A stretch of 64,000 nucleotides of DNA from Panopea generosa (Eukaryota > Mollusca > Bivalvia > Adapedonta > Hiatellidae): the NCBI GenBank assembly GCA_029582155.1, contig CM055906.1:11775101-11839100 (forward strand). The letters are read 5' to 3'. Below, one piece after another: positions 51,501 to 62,495 of this stretch (position 1 is its first letter; each line of letters begins with the position of its first letter). Under the pieces are notes generated by a model, which worked only from the letters and a program-made list of their open reading frames with translations, was not told where the DNA came from and did no database searches. The position numbers and the translations under genes are program-made.

Positions 51501-54500
51501 CCAGTACTCAAGTACACCATTAATGTTTATAATTCATAACAGGCCAAATTTCTCCTGGGATCTTTGATGGTTAACCAGTACTCAAAGACACCATTACTGT
51601 TTATATTTTATAACAGGCCCAAGTACGCCTTGGATCTTTGAAGGTTAACCTGTACTCAAGTGCACCATTACTGTTTATATTTCATAATAGGCATAAGTAC
51701 TTCTGGGATCTTTGATGGTTAACCAGTACTCAAGTACCCCATTTCTGTTTATATTTCATAACAGACCCAATTACTCCTGGGATGTTTGAAGGTTAACCAG
51801 TACTCAAGTGCACCATTTATATTTATATTTCATAACAGTCCCAAGTGCTTGTGGGTTCTTTGAAGGTTAACCAGTAATCAAGTGCACCATTACTGTTTAT
51901 ATTTCACAACAGACCAAAGTACTCATTGGATCCATGAAGGTTAACCAGTACTCAAACCACCATTTATGTTACATTTCATAACAGGCCCAAGTACTCCTGG
52001 GTTCTCTGAAGGTAAACCAGTACTCAGGTACACAATTACTGTTAAAATTATACAACAGATCCAAGTATTCCTGGGATCTTTGAAGGTTATCCAGTACTCA
52101 TGTATGCATTACTGCTTATATTTCAGAACAGGCCCAAGTACTACTTGGATCTTTGAACGTTAACCAGTACTCAAGTGCACCATAACTGTTTATATTTCAT
52201 AACAGTCCCAAGTACTCCTGGGATTCTTGAAGGTTAACCAGTATTCAAGTGCACCATTATTGTTTATATTTCATAACAGGCTCAAATACTTCTTGGATCT
52301 TTAAAGCTTTACCAGCATTCAAGTGCACCATTACTGTTTATATTTCACAACAGGCTCAAAAACTCCTTGGATGTTTGAAGATTAACCAGCACTCAAGTAC
52401 ACCATTACTGCTTATATTCCAAAACAGGTCCAAGTACTCCTTGGATCCTTGAAGGTTAATAACCAGTTCTCAAGAGCACCATTACTGTTTTTATTTCGTA
52501 ACAGGCCCAAGTACTCCTGGGATCCTTGAATGTTAACCAGTATTCAAGTGCACCGTAACTGTTTATTTTTCACAACAGGCCCAATTACTCCTTGGACTTT
52601 TGAAGATTAACCAGCATTCAAGTGCACCAATACTGTTTATATTTCATAACAGGCCCAAGTACTCCTGGGATCCTTGAATGTTAACCAGTACTCAAATGCA
52701 CCAATACTGTTCATATTTCATAACAAGGCCAAAATACTCTTTGGATACTTGAATGTTAACCAGTACTCAAATGCACCATTACTGTTTATATTTCACAACA
52801 GGCTCAAAAACTCCTGGGATCTTTGAAGGTTAACCAGCATTCAAGTACACCGTGACTGTTTATATTTCATAACAGGCTCAAAAACTCCTCGGATCGTTGA
52901 AGGTTAACCAGTACTCAAGTGCACCATTACTTTTTATATTTCATAATAAGCTCAAATACTCAATGGATCTTTGAAGGGTGACTAGAACTCAAGTACACCA
53001 TTACTGTCTATATTTCATAACAAGTACTCTTTGGATCCTTGAAAGTTAACCAGTTCTCAAGAGCACCATTACTGTTCATATTTCATAACAGGCCCAAGTA
53101 CTCCTGGGATCCTTGAATGTTAACCAGTACTCAAATGTACCATTACTGTTTATATTTCATAACAGGCCCATGTACTCCTGGGATCCTTGAAGATTAACCA
53201 GCATTCAAGTGCACCATTACTGTTTATATTTCACAACAGGCCCAAGTACTTCTTGGACGTTTGAAGATTAACCAGCATTCAAGTACACCATTACTGTTTA
53301 TATCCATAACAAGGCCAAAATACTCTTTGGATCCTTGAAGGTTAACCAATTCTCAAAAGCACCTTACTATTTATATTTAATAAAAGGTCCAAGTACTCCT
53401 GGGATATTTGAAGGTTAAACAGTACTCATGTGCACCATTACTGTTTATATTTCGCAACAGGCCCAAGTACTCCTTGAATCTTTGAAGATTAACCAGAATT
53501 GAAGTACACCACTACTGTTTATATTTCACAACAGGACCAAGTACTCCTTGGAGCCTTAAGCGTTAACCAGTACTCAAGTGCACCATTACTGTTTATATTT
53601 CATAACAGGACCAAGTACTTCTATGATCTTTGAAGGTTTACCTGTACTCAAGTGCACAATTACTGTTTATATTTCACAATCGGACCAAGTAATCCTCTGA
53701 TCCTTGATGGTTAACCAGTACTCAAGTGCACCATTACTGTTTTTATTGCATAACAGGCTCAAGTACTCCTGGGATCCTTGAAGGTTAACCAGTACTCAAG
53801 TGCACAATTACTGTTTATATTCCATAACAGACTCAAGTACTTCTGGGATCATTGAAGGTTAACCAGTAATCAAGTATACCTTTATTGTTTATATTTCATA
53901 CCAGACCCAAGTACTCATGGGATCCTTGAAAGTTAACCAGTAATCAAGTACACCATTACTGTTTTTATTTCATAACAGACTCAAGTACTCCTGGGATTCT
54001 TTAAGGTTAACCAGTACTCAAGTACACCAGAATTGTTTATATTTCATATTTGGCCTAAGTACTCATGGGATCCTTGAAGGTTAACTAGTTCTCAAGAGTA
54101 CCATTAATGTTTATATTTCATAACAGGCCCAAGTACTCATGGGATCCTTGAAGGTTAACCAGTACTCAAGTGCACCATTACTGTTTATATTCCATAACAG
54201 ACTCAAGTAACTCTGGGATCTTTGAAGGTTAACCAGTAATCAAGTATACCATTATTGTTTATATTTCATACCAGACCCAAGTACTCATGGGATCCTTGAA
54301 AGTTAACCAGTAATCAAGTACACCATTACTGTTAATATTTCATAACAGACTCAAGTACTCCTGGGATTATTTAAGGTTAACCAGTACTCAAGTACACCAG
54401 AATTGTTTATATTTCATAATAGGCCTAAGTACTCATGGGATCCTTGAAGGTTAACTAGTTCTCAAGAGTACCATTACTGTTTATATTTCATAATAAGCCC

Positions 54501-55860
54501 AAGTACTCATGGGATCCTTGAAGGTTAATAAGTACTCAAATACACCATTACTGTTTATATTTCATAAAAGGCCCAAGTACTCATGGGATCCTTGAAGGTT
54601 ATCCAGTATTCAAGTGCACCATTACTGTTTATATTTCAAAATAGGCCCAAGTACTGATGGGATCCTTGAAGGTCAAACAGTACTCAAGTGCACCATTCCT
54701 GTTTATATTTCATAACAGGCCCAAGTACTTCTTTAATCTTTGAAGGTTAATCAGTACTCAAGTACATCATTACTGTTTATATTTCATAACAGGCCCAAGA
54801 GCTCCTTGGATCTGAGAAGGTTAATCAGTACTCAAGTGGACCATTACTGTTTATATTTCATAACATGCACAAGTACTCCTGGAATCCTTGAAGGTTAACC
54901 AGTACTCAGGTGCACCATTACTGTTTATATTCCATAACAGACTCAAGTACTCCTGGGATCCTTGAAGGTTAACCAGTAATCAAGTATACCATTATTGTTT
55001 ATATTTCATACCAGACCCAAGTACTCATGGGATCCTTGAAAGTTAACCAGTAATCAAGTACACCATTACTGTTTATATTTCATAACAGACTCAAGTACTC
55101 CTAGGATTCTTTGAGGTTAACCAGTACTCAAGTACACCATAATTGTTTATATTTCATAATAGGCCCAAGTACTCATGGGATCCTTGAAGGTTAACTAGTT
55201 CTCAAGAGTACCACTACTGTTTATATTTCATAATAAGCCCAAGTACTCATGGGATCCTTGAAGGTTAATAAGTACTCAAGTACACCATTTCTGTTTATAT
55301 TTCATAATAGGCCCAAGTACTCATGGGATCCTTGAAGGTTAACCAGTATTCAAGAGCACCATTACTGTTTATATTTCAAAATAGGCCCAAGTACTCATGG
55401 GATCCTTGAAGGTTAAACAGTACTCAAGTGCACCATTACTGTTTATATTCCATAACAGGCCCAAGTACTTCTTTAATCTTTGAAGGTTAATCAGTTCTCA
55501 AGTACATCATTACTATTTATATTTCATAACAGGCCCAAGAGCTCCTTGGATCTAAGAAGGTTAATCAGAATTCAAGTGGACCATTATTGTTTATATTTCA
55601 TAACAGGCCCAAGTGCTTCTTGAATCTTCAAAGGTTAATCAGTACTCAAGTACATCATTACTATTTATATTTCATAACAGGCCCAAGAGCTCCTTGGATC
55701 TAAGAAGGTTAATCAGAATTCAAGTGGACCATTACTGTTTATATTTCATAACAGGCCCAAGATTTCCTTGGATCTGTGAAGGTTAACCAGTACTCAAGTG
55801 CACCATTACTGTTTATATTTCATTACATGCACAAGTACTCCTGGGATCCTTGAAGGTTAA
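48545..55860 (+). repeat. 74-bp satellite array, about 98 copies, derived partly from SINE family A
   Basis: The monomer reads CAGTACTCAAGTGCACCATT, ACTGTTTATATTTCATAACA, GGCCCAAGTACTCCTGGGAT, CCTTGAAGGTTAAC. Spacing is 74 bp at 48551, 48625 and 48699. About 43 bases (CTCCTGGGATCC..GAAGGTTAACCAGTACTCAAGTGCACC) match the SINE A body, and the right edge continues without a break into the rest of a SINE A copy. Blocks are duplicated: 49163-49360 recurs at 51966-52163 (offset 2803 bp). A rare unit with AACAAGGCCAAAATACTC recurs at offset 881 bp (about 12 units). Units with ATACCAGACCCAAG at 53901, 54271 and 55011 are spaced 370 and 740 bp (5 and 10 units). CpG is nearly absent. Confidence 0.95.
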
Positions 55861-56015
55861 CCAGTACTCAAGTACACCAATCTCCGAAAGTAATTTTTCC
55901 ATTTGAATCGGTGATGTGATGAATGACAATGAAATACAATGTTGTATATCAAACACTACAGAGACTGTCGAAGGCCGGGGATTCAAACCCAACTGAAACT
56001 GAACTAACCAGGTGT
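55840..56015 (-). mobile_element. SINE family A, head half continuing out of the satellite
   Basis: From the last monomer (GGATCCTTGAAGGTTAACCA, GTACTCAAGTACACC) the plus strand runs on as AATCTCCGAAAGTAA, TTGAATCGGTGATGTGATGA, ATACAATGTTGTATATCAAA, CAGAGACTGTCGAAGGC and the B-box complement GGGATTCAAACCCAAC. This is standard SINE A order. It then decays before the A box. The SINE A tail beyond the shared block has been replaced by the array. Confidence 0.8.
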
Positions 56016-56156
56016 GACAGAAAGGGAATAATGTTTTGTTGCTGTTAAATGCCAACATTACATTCTCTCTTTTTTATATTGAAGTTCATTTGCTGATTTA
56101 AAGATAAAATCATAGTGGTGGAGAGTTTGTTCGAACACTATAGTTATACTATAGTT

Positions 56157-56367
56157 TAAACTTATTTATTTTACGTTGATTATGAAACAAGTTCTTACAA
56201 CTTAGACAAATCATGCTTGAAGACTTCCTGGGCAAAACCATTATTAATTGTATGTCGAAAAGTGTCTTGCTCAAGGACACTATACACAGTCGTGTCAGAG
56301 GACCGAACCCACAACTCTCCAATCATGGGATCAGTGCTCTACCACTGGACCATGTGCTCCACATTAT
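56157..56367 (-). mobile_element. SINE family C, copy 3, full-length
   Basis: The plus strand shows TTTAAACTTATTTATTTTAC, ACAAGTTCTTACAACTTAGA, GAAGACTTCCTGGGCAAAAC, GTGTCTTGCTCAAGGACACT and the B-box complement GGACCGAACCCAC. It ends with the A-box complement GCTCTACCACTGGACCATGT. It matches 461-652 over its whole length. Confidence 0.75.
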
Positions 56368-56399
56368 TACACTATCATGAATCAAAAGACAATCTAACC

Positions 56400-56570
56400 C
56401 CTTATTCCTTGGATACAGTATTTGAGCAAACCTATCTCTGCAAGTTACTGATAACTTTCCCACTTAACCAGCGGCGAGGCAAATGACAATGAGATGCATC
56501 ATCATGTATCAATCATAACAGAGGCCAGGCTGGGATATCAGATGCTCTCCCAAGTGAGTCAACTTAGGTA
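56400..56570 (-). mobile_element. SINE family A, diverged partial copy
   Basis: The plus strand has TATCTCTGCAAGTTACTGAT, AACTTTCCCACTT, GGCGAGGCAAATGACAATGA, ATGTATCAATCATAACAGAG and a decayed head. The tail is lost. Confidence 0.6.
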
Positions 56571-58941
56571 GGGAGGATCCAATTAAAACTGCCAGTATTT
56601 GTATTCACACAAGTTCAAATAATAATGAATAAAATGAATAGGGTTTTACAGGGTACCAACAAATTATAGGTTATTAGACGCCAACAGGAAGGAAGATTCC
56701 AGGTTCACTCTACATGTACAAAAACAACAAAATAACATACAGATTTAAACAAAAATACACCAACAAATGAACCTAGAACTTTGATATCTGCAGAGTTCAG
56801 CAAATTCTATCATATAACTCAATTTGTCGCTTCTAACAACATGTATGAGCCACAGTGATCCTATTCTTGCCACCACACATATGGCTCCCTCAAATCCTGT
56901 GGTGGGGGCGTTTGTTGTAAAATCACGCTGATTCAAGAATTTGTCAGATCTTGAGGTTAAAAAAACTGCTGTGCATGTACATGATTTATGCCCTTTGTCC
57001 AGAATAGAAATGAAATCAAGGGTCTGCACACATACTTGGGTATTTCAATTTCATTCCTACAATAATTTTTTCTTTAAGAAAAAAAAATGAATTCTGCACA
57101 TTTATACATTCGTAAATAGATGAAAAAAATCTATAACGTTATCATTGTCAAAATTTTTTAAAATACATGTAAAACACTGATTTGACTTGCCAATACTTAA
57201 TAACAAGTTGCTACATAAACTACAAAACCATCCTTCAGTCACGTAAAAAACTTCATATGTTTATATACACTCGAGTCCCATTATAATGTGGATCTTGGGG
57301 TTCACAAAGTGAAACCCTGATATACATGAACTGCGTTGTAGAGATAATTTACCTTGAAAAATCTAACTCCACTAAATGTCATTGTTTGCATTGTAATGAA
57401 ATTTGATACATATTTGTGTACAGCAGATTGGGATACACTTAGGTATGTATAAAATTCATCAAAAAGAAAAACATATTCATGTTTTGATAAAACTAAAATT
57501 GACAGCTCTGCCGCGTAACCCAGACATGTAAAAAAACGGTGTCTACGTAAAAACCTAGCCTATGATAAAGTTTGGAGATGGCTACTGTGTTTGGACGTGT
57601 CAGAATTTAGTGAATCACTCTGATTATTACCAACTATAAATAATTAATGCCGGCACAAATCAATTTAATAAACTATCATTTCAACCATCAATATGTATGG
57701 TTTTTAACAGTTTGTTCTAAGCAAGTAGAAGTTCAGCGATGATCAAATTCAAGCAGGGGGATGATATATTGTTTGGTTGTCATGCCCCCCCTCCCTCCCC
57801 TTCTCCCAGCGAAAAAATGGGAGTAAAGAAAAATTGCGTTACAACGGAATTTGCGTTGTATCGGTCTGCATAATAATACAAATACAGAAAATTTATTAGA
57901 TGTAAACAACTTCGTTTTAAACTTTGATAACGAACAATATGGTAGATGATATATGACAACATAAATTTAAAAAAGACCAAAAAAAACTGACATGAACAAA
58001 AAAATAACATACACATTTAAACACAAGCCAAAATATATTTGAGAAGCCAATGTTAATCTTGTGCAGAGATTTGTATAAATTGTAACAACTTGTAACAAGT
58101 TTGATAAGATAAAGATATATTAGTATAACATAATTTGGGAATACCACCTCAGATCTGATCTATAATAACAAAATAACATCCACTTCTCAACAGATAGATT
58201 AATACATGAAAATAATATGGGTAAATTCAGAATTAATCAAAATAAACTTAAAAACAACTATGTATACAAACAAAAAGCAACTTTTACCAAAATGCACTTA
58301 CATATAAAAAATAAAAATACATGTTATTAAGAAGACAGTTATTATTTTAACAATGATTAGTCATACAATGACATGAACTTCTCAAAATGTAACTCAACAA
58401 AAGTACAGGCATTAATACATAGAATACAAGACAAAAACATTACCAAAAATGCACATAACAAAAATGACACACATACGATTGTTAACAACATTGAGCACAC
58501 ATAATAAACTTACAGGTATGGTCACTCAACTGTTCTTATCATATGAAGTATTTCTATATTTGGTTAGTCACGACAGTATATTTCTGAAAGAAGATGAAAT
58601 ATCTTTTTGGTTAAAACAACATATAGGTGGTAGTTCACAGAAATAATTAATTGAATATATTAAACAGGGCAGCTCTTATGAAAATAATGCTATCAGATGT
58701 TATTGAGTCAAAATAAAAATGTAAACACACGATAGCCCATCCACCCTCCCAGAAAAACCTGGTTAAATATAGTGAAATAAGTTTTTATGCAACACTGGTA
58801 GATTATGAGACCAACAGGTGTTCCTGACCTCCCTCCAAACCCAGTTTCTTATCACATTATGTAGATTGTTTACTCATTATCTACAAGTTCAAATTATTCT
58901 TAAAGTATTTATCCCTTGTCTTGACAGAAAGTTTCACATAT
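56571..58941. other. AT-rich non-coding sequence
   Basis: Over 2 kb without a supportable exon or RNA gene. A fragment of the dispersed repeat (AATCACGCTGATTCAAGAAT near 56922) is present. Frames at 56745-57029, 57780-58147 and 58449-58646 have no motif or splice context. A short C-rich run (CCCCCCCTCCCTCCCC) is at 57784. Confidence 0.4.
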
Positions 58942-59500
58942 ATTTTTTGGACCAACCTGGGCTTGTACCCACAACCTCTGAGGAGAGTTATCACATCAAT
59001 TGTTTGGACCAAGCTGGGCTTGTACCCACAACCTCTGAGGAGAGTTATCACATCAATTGTTTGGACCAAGCTGGGCTTGTACCCACAACCTCTGAGGAGA
59101 GTTATCACATGAATTGTTTGGACCAAGCTGGGCTTGTACCCACAACCTCTGAGGAGAGTTATCACATCAATTGTTTGGACCAAGCTGGGCTTGTACCCAC
59201 AACCTCTGAGGAGAGTTATCACATCAATTGTTTGGACCAAGCTGGGCTTGTACCCACAACCTCTGAGGAGAGTTATCACATCAATTGTTTGGACCAAGCT
59301 GGGCTTGTACCCACAACCTCTGAGGAGAGTTATCACATGAATTGTTTGGACCAAGCTGGGCTTGTACCCACAACCTCTGAGGAGAGTTATCACATCAATT
59401 GTTTGGACCAAGCTGGGCTTGTACCCACAACCTCTGAGGAGAGTTATCACATCAATTGTTTGGACCAAGCTGGGCTTGAACCCACAACTAAACCAGCACC
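58942..59500 (+). repeat. 57-bp minisatellite, ten copies, derived from a tRNA-like B-box segment
   Basis: The unit reads TTGGACCAAGCTGGGCTTGT, ACCCACAACCTCTGAGGAGA, GTTATCACATCAATTGT. Units start at 58947 and every 57 bp to 59460. Copies are almost identical. A C/G difference in CACATSAAT recurs with a 228-bp (four-unit) period at 59108 and 59336. Since 57 is divisible by three and no unit contains a stop in several frames, long frames stay open on both strands (238 codons plus, 219 minus). On the minus strand each unit contains GTTGTGGGTACAAGCCCAGC, and in the last unit the canonical B box GGGTTCAAGCC. That ties the unit to a tRNA-derived SINE. A protein-coding role is not supported. Confidence 0.93.
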
Positions 59501-60079
59501 TGAGGCTATAAAAAAACTTAAAAGAACCCTTTAAAGTCAATATACATGTATTAACACAAACTTTTATAATATAATGTCTTTTTAAATAATATTTTAATTC
59601 ACTTAATAATTGTGTACATCATTACATATACTAAATTTAAATGTCAACAGTACAATGTGAAACAAAAATACTTTTGCTTTTTTGGCAACACCAATTTCAA
59701 ATGAAATTCTTGAATAAAATATTGTTTAAACCAAATGAAATTCGTGAAATCATGCAATCTTTTGTTCTATTTACCGCTAAAAAATTCTATCCAGAAATAT
59801 AAAAAGAATAAATTAATACAATTCTACTCCAGGCTACAAAATATACAAAACATACATAATCTTTGAGAGCAAGTCACGAAATCAAAAAGGACAATAAATA
59901 AATAAACTGTCAGAGTAAACACTTCTTCTGAACATCTTGTACATTTATTGTGCAAAAGTTCAATAATTATCACATGTGGTGAATTTATTTATTACATCAT
60001 AATTATAACCTTGATCTGCTCTCATAGATTATGTAATGTTTGTGATATAAAATACTATGTTATAAAAATCTATTGTACC
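59501..60079. other. AT-rich non-coding sequence
   Basis: Nothing recognised. Confidence 0.4.
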
Positions 60080-60230
60080 ATATTTTTGTTTATTTTTTTT
60101 TCTTCTTTTTTCTTATTCATCTTTTATTTTATTTCTTTTTTCCATCTGTCTTTTTTTTTTTTTCTCCTTTTTTTTTTTTTTATTTCTCTTTTGTTTATAT
60201 TTTTTTTTCTCACATTTTTTTTCTATTAAT
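60080..60230 (+). repeat. T-rich low-complexity tract
   Basis: About 150 bp of T runs interrupted by C and A (TTTTTTTTTCTTCTTTTTTC type). The 93-codon Phe-rich frame ending here is an artefact. Confidence 0.85.
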
Positions 60231-61094
60231 GGTACGAGTCTTAAAATATTGAATACTACAGTAACAATTATACAACAATTACAATAATACTACAATTATT
60301 TCAATTTAAATGTACATACCTGATAAAGAGTTTAACGAAATTCAGACACCATTGACTGTTACAAGTACTGTTTAGATTGTTTATTCCTACTTTTTTTAAG
60401 TCGAAATTCAATCCCAATGTTGTGTAAGGTCTCTCTACACCCTTGTAATGTATAACAACTACACAGCATATTGTCAGTGTACTCTACTTCGACCTTTTTG
60501 TCCATGTTTATATCAATGAAGCTGCTAGTAATTCCTCTTCAATATCTTATTCCACACTAGACTTAACTGTCACATCCAGTCTGCAGGTAGATGGCAATCC
60601 ATGATGTCACATATATTCATCTCTTGAAGAATTCCACAATAAATGGCTTAGAACTTGAAACTGTGTTGTATCTGCTCTGCATATGGGTTACTTCCGATAA
60701 TTGTCTTGTAAGAAGTGAGTGTTGTTTCTGATCAATATAAGTATTATTCCAGACTGTTCTTTTAAATCTGAAACAAGAAACCACAATCTGTATAGACTAT
60801 TTGATGAAAAAAAAAAAGCCAATCAAAATAACAGTATTTTTACAGGTTTATCTCCAACAAGATACACAGTGCTGCAGATCTATTAAGCATGGACTATCTG
60901 ACATATACAAAAAGAGGCCCATGGTTCTTAACGGTCACCTGATTATCCTGAATGGCATAAAGCTATATATGAATCTATTTCTTCTAACTTTTGTCAATAA
61001 AACGTAAGTGTTAACCATCATGTCAGCAACAACAAATCACACCAAAATCTATTCAGTCTATCTATCTAGCTGCTTTGAAAGATAAAAACACATC
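60231..61094. other. Non-coding sequence with a trace of a dispersed element
   Basis: AAAGAGGCCCATGGTTCTTA followed by ACGGTCACCTGA at 60911-60942 resembles the opening palindrome of the GGCC-type elements, but no body follows. A 36-nt minus-strand stretch at 60317-60352 has both acceptor and GTATGT donor and might be a chance microexon-like pair. Nothing else recognised. Confidence 0.4.
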
Positions 61095-61104
61095 TTATAG
61101 ATAG

Positions 61105-61426
61105 TTGTTGTTGTTGTTGTTGTTGTATGGTGTTTAGCTTTCAACAATTTTTCAGTCATATCGCGACGGTGTCTACTTGAGACAGTATTCTGAGCGCTGT
61201 CACACTGGAGTATCATGCCGCAGACACATGGTATGAGACACCACCCAGTCACATTATACTCACACCAGGCCGACCAGACCTAGAACTCTTCTCTAAATGC
61301 TGAGCGTCAAGCGAGGAAGCTTCTAGTACCATTTTTAAAGTCTTTGGTATGACCCGGCCGGGGATCGACCCACGATCTTCCGCATGCGAGGCGGACTCTC
61401 TACCACTAGACCACGCCGCGGTCTTT
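61105..61426 (-). mobile_element. tRNA-derived SINE (family B), full-length with target duplication
   Basis: 322 bp. On the minus strand it starts CCGCGGCGTGGTCTAGTGGT (A box) and continues GCATGCGGAAGATCGTGGG with the B-box-like GGGTCGATCCC. The body GGTCATACCAAAGACTTTAA and GAAGCTTCCTCGCTTGAC follows, and the element ends in (CAA)n, read as (GTT)n from 61106 on the plus strand. It is flanked by a 10-bp direct repeat TTATAGATAG at 61095-61104 and 61427-61436. The intact ends and perfect duplication indicate a young insertion. Confidence 0.9.
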
Positions 61427-61614
61427 TTATAGATAGATTCTATTTGAAAATAATTTTATCAGATTCCTTCTATTTAAACTTTATAATATACAACCATAAA
61501 CCTTTAACAAAACATAACATTATCACTGACTAGAATTAACACTGACCAATCTTAAATCAAATCTGTATGCACGTTATTAGTATTGCTGACCAAGATTTGT
61601 GGATGATGCCTTTG
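61427..61614. other. AT-rich non-coding sequence
   Basis: Nothing recognised beyond the SINE target duplication at its left edge. Confidence 0.4.
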
Positions 61615-61845
61615 TTAATGTAATGTTAAATTTGTATGGCCACCTGCACATTTTAGTTCTCTGGCAAAATCTACATCCACATTTGCTAATATTTCTTTGT
61701 TAATTTTCTTCTGAGCCAGACTCAAATGTGTCCAATCCAAAGCTTTACTCTTCAAATTGTTTATATTATTGTGTTCTTTGCCTATCTCCAACATGTTTGT
61801 TGATATTGAATCAGCAGAACGTGTAAAAATGTATGTGACACAGTC
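61615..61845 (-). other. Unidentified 76-codon open stretch, possibly exonic
   Basis: Between a TAA upstream and a TAA at 61617-61615 the minus strand is open for 76 codons with balanced, protein-like composition (YIFTRSADSISTNMLEIG; later LSLAQKKINKEILANVDVDF). There is an internal Met but no clear acceptor in frame and no recognised family. AT-rich DNA can produce such frames by chance. Confidence 0.2.
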
Positions 61846-62261
61846 TTACGCACATGGGTGCTGGTTACCAAATTTGCCTCAAGTCAAATCAGTAAAACAT
61901 TTTGAATAGAAGACCAGCGGGCACATTACTATAGCCTTGTTTTGAACTCGGAAACTCCATAAAATTATCTAAAATAAATGACATCATTCAGCTTAAATAT
62001 TTCCATTGCCGGATTATTTTGAACAGTTTATGGAATTCACCAAGCAAATTGGGATGTAAAGAATCTATCATAATAGTGAATCTGTATTGCATTATGTCAG
62101 TATACTGGTAATACTGTACATCACTATCTAAATGTGAAATAGATGAATTATTATTTTACAGGTATATAATGCATTTCAAAGGGAAATTGGAAAGTTGTGG
62201 TTGAATTTTTTTTTTCTATTTGAAAATCCATTTTCCAAAATAAAACTTCCAAAGGATTATT
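61846..62261. other. AT-rich non-coding sequence
   Basis: No exon or repeat unit recognised. Confidence 0.4.
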
Positions 62262-62495
62262 GGATTGAATATTTAGCTTCTTTATTGTAGGTTAGCTCAT
62301 GATCATTAAACCTAACAGCTCTCTCCTGGGATCATGGAAGGTTAACCAGTACTTGAGCACTGCCATCTCTGCAAGTAACTGATAATTTTCCCACCTGAAT
62401 CAGCGATGAGAGACTAATGACAGTGAGATGCAATGTTGTATATCAATCATCATTGAATCTGTGGCCAGACTGGGATTTGAACTCACAACCTCCAT
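62262..62495 (-). mobile_element. SINE family A, nearly full-length copy
   Basis: The plus strand carries TTGGATTGAATATTTAGCTT, then TCCTGGGATCATGGAAGGTT, AACCAGTACTTGAGCACTGC and CATCTCTGCAAGTAACTGAT. ATATCAATCATCATTGAATC and the B-box complement GGGATTTGAACTCAC follow. It includes the same block as the 74-bp satellite monomer, here in its single-copy SINE setting. Confidence 0.8.

Noticed and set aside
58818-59534. 238-codon plus-strand and 219-codon minus-strand open frames
   Set aside because: Both are translations of the 57-bp minisatellite, which lacks stops in several frames because its unit length is a multiple of three. There is no other sign of a gene.
61340-61426. Possible functional tRNA gene on the minus strand
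   Set aside because: tRNA-like head of SINE B: no closing acceptor stem, and it is part of a 322-bp element with a target duplication.
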